Source: Microcoleus sp. EPA2 (GTDB taxonomy: Bacteria > Cyanobacteriota > Cyanobacteriia > Cyanobacteriales > Microcoleaceae). Taken from it: a stretch of 64,000 nucleotides of DNA. The stretch covers positions 1 to 64,000 of the forward strand of contig JAHRFD010000012.1 of NCBI GenBank assembly GCA_020882975.1, written 5' to 3'. This document shows, piece by piece, positions 61,901 to 64,000 of the stretch (its first letter is position 1; each line of letters starts with the position of its first letter). Position numbers and translations under genes: made by a program. The notes beneath the pieces are model-generated. The model was not told the DNA's origin. It ran no database searches and saw only the letters and a list, made by a program, of their open reading frames with translations.

Positions 61901-63381
61901 CATTCGGTGTATTGACGCTTTTGGGTTTGAGCGCTTACCCGTAAAACTTGATGGTTTCCGGTCAGACGTAGCGAGACACCTTCTTTTGTGGATAAGGTGA
62001 AAACAGTGCGATCGCCTGTATAGAAAAAGCCATCAGCCGTTGTGCTAAAGAGTTCGCCGTTGACATAAGTCCCATGTTGCTTCCCGATTAAGTCTTTAAC
62101 CTGGCGTGGACCAAATTCCGTATGAACCCAAGTATCAGCAGTCACACACGGGTTTAAACCCAAACGAACTGACCGATGCTCTAATTCTTCCGCAGTCATC
62201 TCAGGATAGCGTTCCTGCAACCACTGCTTAGCTTTTCCTTCGTCGTAGGCTTTCAAGAACTCAATTTTAAGACTTGGTGTTGAAAGTAGATCGACGTTAG
62301 CTCTAGCTACAGCTTCACCAGCCCATTGAATTGCACCTTCACCAGAATAATACTGTTTGCGAACAGCATCAATACATTCTTCTAATGTCGGTTTGGCATG
62401 GAAAACACGGGTATGGTTTGCCATGCGAAGGGCATCGCGTTCTGGATCAATTTTCCAGTTGCCATTTTCATCTTGTTGCCACAGGTTATTTTTAGCATTG
62501 GCTCCCAGTTCGTCATCAAAAGAAAACTGACGAATTCCCGCGCTGCGCCTAATATTTCCAGCAACAATTGTGACAGCAGCTTCATCAATCAATACGCAGC
62601 ATTCTACTGAATTTAACTGCCGCCCTAAAGCTTTATTCAAAATAGCCGAGCAACGTTGATAAAGGTCAGGCAGTTTCACCGGATTTGCGACTCCGCCAAA
62701 ACCTTTTAAAGGCTCTCCCGCCGGGCGAACGTCGCTCAAATCTATGTAAACTTGAACTTCGCCTGCAAATCTTTCATCTGTGGATAATTCCAGCAAAGTT
62801 TGATAGGAGTTTACCCAACCTTGGCGGGAGTCTCCGACATAAATTGTTGCGGTTTTTTCGTCTATTTTTACTTCGGTTGCTTGGCGGCGCGACTGGGTGG
62901 GTGTAGAGCCGATTTCGCCTTGCATTGTCACGGTTAAGCGGTTGCTAATCGGTGGTAATTGGTTGATATATTTGGGTTCCAAAACTGCACCGGTGCCGCA
63001 GCCCATCATCGCCAAATCCATCAATAAGCCAAAGGCCCGCCAGTCAAGAATATTGGTTGAGGAACAGTTATATGCGCCGGAAAAATTCTCTGGTTGCTCG
63101 ATCCATTTGCTACCACCCACCCACAGCCAGCGCCCGGAAGCAAGGGTTTTGAGCTCCTTTTGCATCCGGTGTAGGAGTTGTGTTTCTTCGGGGGTGAGGT
63201 TTCCGAGCTTTTGGAGGCCCTTGACGGTACGATCGCACACATCAGCCCAAGTTTCCCTTCCCGTGTCGGTACGGCGGCTGTAAGTCCTGAAAAATACTGG
63301 ATTGGCTGCGGGTGCTGTTTCGGGAAAATCGGAGAGGTGGCGTTTCTCGCGGGCACTCGATCGCTCTAATTCTTGAACCAT
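58984..63381 (-). CDS. nrdJ: Adenosylcobalamin-dependent ribonucleotide reductase with two inteins
   Basis: A 1465-residue precursor whose extein part is 769 residues, close to the monomeric class II enzyme (about 740). N-terminal residues carry the catalytic Cys pair member in GAYNCSSTN (Cys106), MDLAMMGCGTG, and the substrate loop. The radical-site Cys (position 780, in CGEIIGS) and the redox Cys (position 1118, in CNLSEV) are each directly preceded by an intein. The tail has CDSDKC, the C-terminal shuttling cysteines. The enzyme reduces ribonucleotides to deoxyribonucleotides using a cobalamin-made thiyl radical. Without splicing the enzyme would be inactive because both key Cys are interrupted. 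No cobalamin riboswitch was recognised upstream. Confidence 0.95.
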   Translation of the reverse strand: MVQELERSSAREKRHLSDFPETAPAANPVFFRTYSRRTDTGRETWADVCDRTVKGLQKLGNLTPEETQLLHRMQKELKTLASGRWLWVGGSKWIEQPENFSGAYNCSSTNILDWRAFGLLMDLAMMGCGTGAVLEPKYINQLPPISNRLTVTMQGEIGSTPTQSRRQATEVKIDEKTATIYVGDSRQGWVNSYQTLLELSTDERFAGEVQVYIDLSDVRPAGEPLKGFGGVANPVKLPDLYQRCSAILNKALGRQLNSVECCVLIDEAAVTIVAGNIRRSAGIRQFSFDDELGANAKNNLWQQDENGNWKIDPERDALRMANHTRVFHAKPTLEECIDAVRKQYYSGEGAIQWAGEAVARANVDLLSTPSLKIEFLKAYDEGKAKQWLQERYPEMTAEELEHRSVRLGLNPCVTADTWVHTEFGPRQVKDLIGKQHGTYVNGELFSTTADGFFYTGDRTVFTLSTKEGVSLRLTGNHQVLRVSAQTQKRQYTEWIAAEDLKPGDRICLHNHRGIQPWDGAGTFEEGWLLGSLVGDGSLAETKWNDQAILRFWGDSQREMAEYAVTTLHKNVTCGANLGGHYHRQHNLHQVASTGLAKLAAQFNIHRGKKVVTQEVEEASYELYRGFLQGLFDADGSVQGMQNKGISIRLAQSNLELLQAVQRMLLRLGIVSTVYQNRRTAGYRLMPDTDRNMAPYWCQAQHELVIANDNLIYYRDIVGFRQPDKQKKLGNLLNGYKRKLNRERFVVTVQSLSLSGIESVYDCTVPGPSQFDANGIVAHNCGEIIGSNFHCVSGDTLLITKDGLHKIKDVVGTEIEIWNGQRWSSVTPFQTASDTNGGRRKLYRVKFADGTYLDATEYHRFFVKDRFGKVYQEVQTKDLMDTSRYSIHTEPFTIQYEDGMNIDSSYAYTLGVAVGDGTTDQNDHAKVRLYEGKMALSVAGNKSPERNYDYLPVFTDVTNLSFSGEFLKSLKVNPEALNVIASWNRQAILHFIAGLADTDGSNTHSNGIRIYLSDRDRAFRVQLLLTKCGIGSSLNLCAHQAAVTNYGVRSRDLYYLQITDCGEIPCQRLDVSKGTKAKGKGKWQVVRSVEELPGLHDTYCFNEPEFHKGVFGNTLTGNCNLSEVHLNQIDPYNFKEQEEAFRAAGLSVAVLLNHKFSEPRYQYSRELDPIVGVSFTGLFDFFVHAFGVEWLRWWVEGRPETDQGIAFKQREEEYLTGWREIVNEVVWDYCDRHSLKRPNRCTTVQPSGTKSLLTGASPGWHPPKAQRFIRRITFGKNDPVALACIDYGYNVIPSQSDKDENGNLLNNPFDERCTEWLVEIPVAVSWADLPGADEIDINKFSAAAQMDFYMQVQKFYVRHNTSATIELRENEIESLGTRIYEAIRDDEGYISAALLSRFDALETFPRLPFEPIKKETYETMLKDVLVRRQIDVFEVALSRYDLGEMMDSGPAGCDSDKCLMPETKAI
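60031..61014 (-). mobile_element. Intein 2 of NrdJ (328 residues, with LAGLIDADG endonuclease)
   Basis: Precursor residues 790-1117. It starts CVSGDTLLITKDG (block A, with Cys1) and ends GVFGNTLTGN followed by Cys+1. Block B-like TEYHRFFV is present. Dodecapeptides TLGVAVGDGTT and FIAGLADTDGS indicate a homing endonuclease. The penultimate residue is Gly rather than His, a known variant in ribonucleotide reductase inteins. Confidence 0.93.
61045..62148 (-). mobile_element. Intein 1 of NrdJ (368 residues, with LAGLIDADG endonuclease)
   Basis: Precursor residues 412-779. It starts CVTADTWVHTEFG and ends GIVAHN followed by Cys780. The block B-like TGNHQVLRV is present. Endonuclease motifs LLGSLVGDGSL and LQGLFDADGSV are intact. 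Terminal His-Asn and Cys+1 are the normal splicing set. Confidence 0.95.
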
Positions 63382-63456
63382 AGGTTGTGTACTGACGTGT
63401 CGGAATATATCAACAGACTATGAATATACAACAGGATTCAGATTTAGGGTTAAAGC

Positions 63457-63574
63457 TTGACAAATTTCATATTTTGCACTATATATGGTGGACGCTTCCA
63501 TACCAGCAAACTGGGGCGATCGACTAAAAACTTCAGCAAAAAACCCGGTTTTTAGCAAAAACCGGGTTAACCAT
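63457..63574 (+). promoter_or_regulatory. Sigma70-like promoter and downstream hairpin on the plus strand, no known gene
   Basis: TTGACA (63457-63462), 17-base spacer, TATATA (63480-63485), then a AACCCGG..CCGGGTT hairpin at about 63541-63571. There is no coding frame downstream on this strand, so a small RNA is possible, but the hairpin belongs to a common repeat type. Confidence 0.3.
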
Positions 63575-63589
63575 AAATCTGGTGCATTG

Positions 63590-63877
63590 TCAAGTGTTTG
63601 TCAATAAAAACTCAACATTTGGCAGTAGGGGGTCTTGAACAATTCCTACACCTTGAAATCCCCAACGTTCCAGCAGTTGTTTGATATCTTGACCAGAAAT
63701 GGACTCGACCCCGAAGCGATTGGCAACGTCTGCTGCATGATTGTTCAGGTAGCTCAAAGCGTCATAGTCTTCGCGGAAAATCAGCAGAAAACTCGCGACT
63801 GTATCAGGGTTGGGACAAGCGCTGAGATATTTGCCATCAGCACGGGAACGCAACAGGTAAAAAATTTGAGATAACAT
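63590..63877 (-). CDS. Hypothetical protein
   Basis: A 95-residue soluble protein starting [20 protein letters not shown], with [16 protein letters not shown] and [19 protein letters not shown] as conserved-looking stretches. It may be a conserved cyanobacterial protein of unknown function. Adjacent to the nrdJ gene but separated by a repeat and a heptamer array; no operon signal. Confidence 0.6.
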   Translation of the reverse strand: MLSQIFYLLRSRADGKYLSACPNPDTVASFLLIFREDYDALSYLNNHAADVANRFGVESISGQDIKQLLERWGFQGVGIVQDPLLPNVEFLLTNT

Positions 63878-63916
63878 CTTATCTTTATTTGCGAAAATAA
63901 TAGATTAACTCAAATT

Positions 63917-64000
63917 GGGAATGGGGAATGGGGAATGGGGAATGGGGAATGGGGAATGGGGAATGGGGAATTGGGAATTGGGAATTGGGAATTGGGAATT
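63917..64000. repeat. Heptanucleotide tandem array (GGGAATG/GGGAATT)n
   Basis: GGGAATG units change to GGGAATT near 63970 and run to the window end, so the array is cut by the window edge. Confidence 0.9.

Noticed and set aside
63382..63589. Cobalamin riboswitch upstream of nrdJ
   Set aside because: The B12-box pattern and the conserved core were not found in the leader.

Overview
The window reads as chromosomal DNA of a filamentous cyanobacterium, most likely of the Oscillatoria/Microcoleus type. Four photosystem II or thylakoid accessory genes are present (psbX, psb28, psb34 and a high-light-inducible protein), together with ycf66. The octamer GCGATCGC (HIP1) is very common, there are many heptanucleotide tandem arrays, and several cyanobacteria-only families occur (DUF2811, DUF6335, a stand-alone GUN4 domain, a kinase-WD40 fusion). 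The genus is inference. No CRISPR array, rRNA, prophage or complete IS element was seen.

Layout. 0-10 kb: a YggT protein, psbX and ycf66, a trypsin-like protease with PPC domains and a small PPC paralogue, an HLIP, a large membrane protein, a decayed Uma2 gene, a beta-helix/SLH surface protein and psb28. 10-17 kb: moaB, a membrane protein, a GNAT acetyltransferase followed by an integron attC-like site, a methyltransferase, an unknown protein, a glutathionyl-hydroquinone-reductase-type GST and an intact Uma2 gene among GAAACCGGGTTTCT repeats. 17-28 kb: a SRPBCC protein, a Ser/Thr kinase-WD40 protein, tRNA-Val(GAC), an orphan SNF2 helicase resembling DpdE/RapA, two pentapeptide-repeat proteins and gatB. 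29-46 kb: a signalling block (six-PAS histidine kinase, REC-GAF-PAS-GGDEF-EAL protein, a 2123-residue Ser/Thr kinase-AAA-GAF-histidine kinase-REC hybrid, and a REC-histidine kinase) interrupted by a GH57 branching enzyme. 46-55 kb: small conserved proteins, a polyamine ABC transporter potB-potC-potD-potA, thiG, psb34 and a TPR protein. 55-64 kb: an OmpR-type regulator, protoporphyrinogen oxidase, DUF2811, a gap with a helically phased DnaA-box cluster, a GUN4-domain protein, and an adenosylcobalamin-dependent ribonucleotide reductase gene interrupted by two inteins.

Most notable: (1) nrdJ carries two endonuclease-type inteins only ten extein residues apart, each directly before a catalytic cysteine; (2) four same-strand DnaA boxes spaced 21, 22 and 11 bp in a gene-poor gap, a candidate replication origin; (3) a solitary integron-cassette-like acetyltransferase with an attC-like site; (4) palindromic intergenic repeats lying inside coding genes, clearest in the giant hybrid kinase, where eight copies of 30 or 33 bp keep the frame; (5) a five-copy MITE-like family of about 107 bp with ATATCAA ends, plus heptamer arrays at seven places, one of which supplies the potC start codon.

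Limits: all calls come from reading sequence and translations. No database or structure search was run, domain borders are approximate, and several repeat borders are judged by eye.
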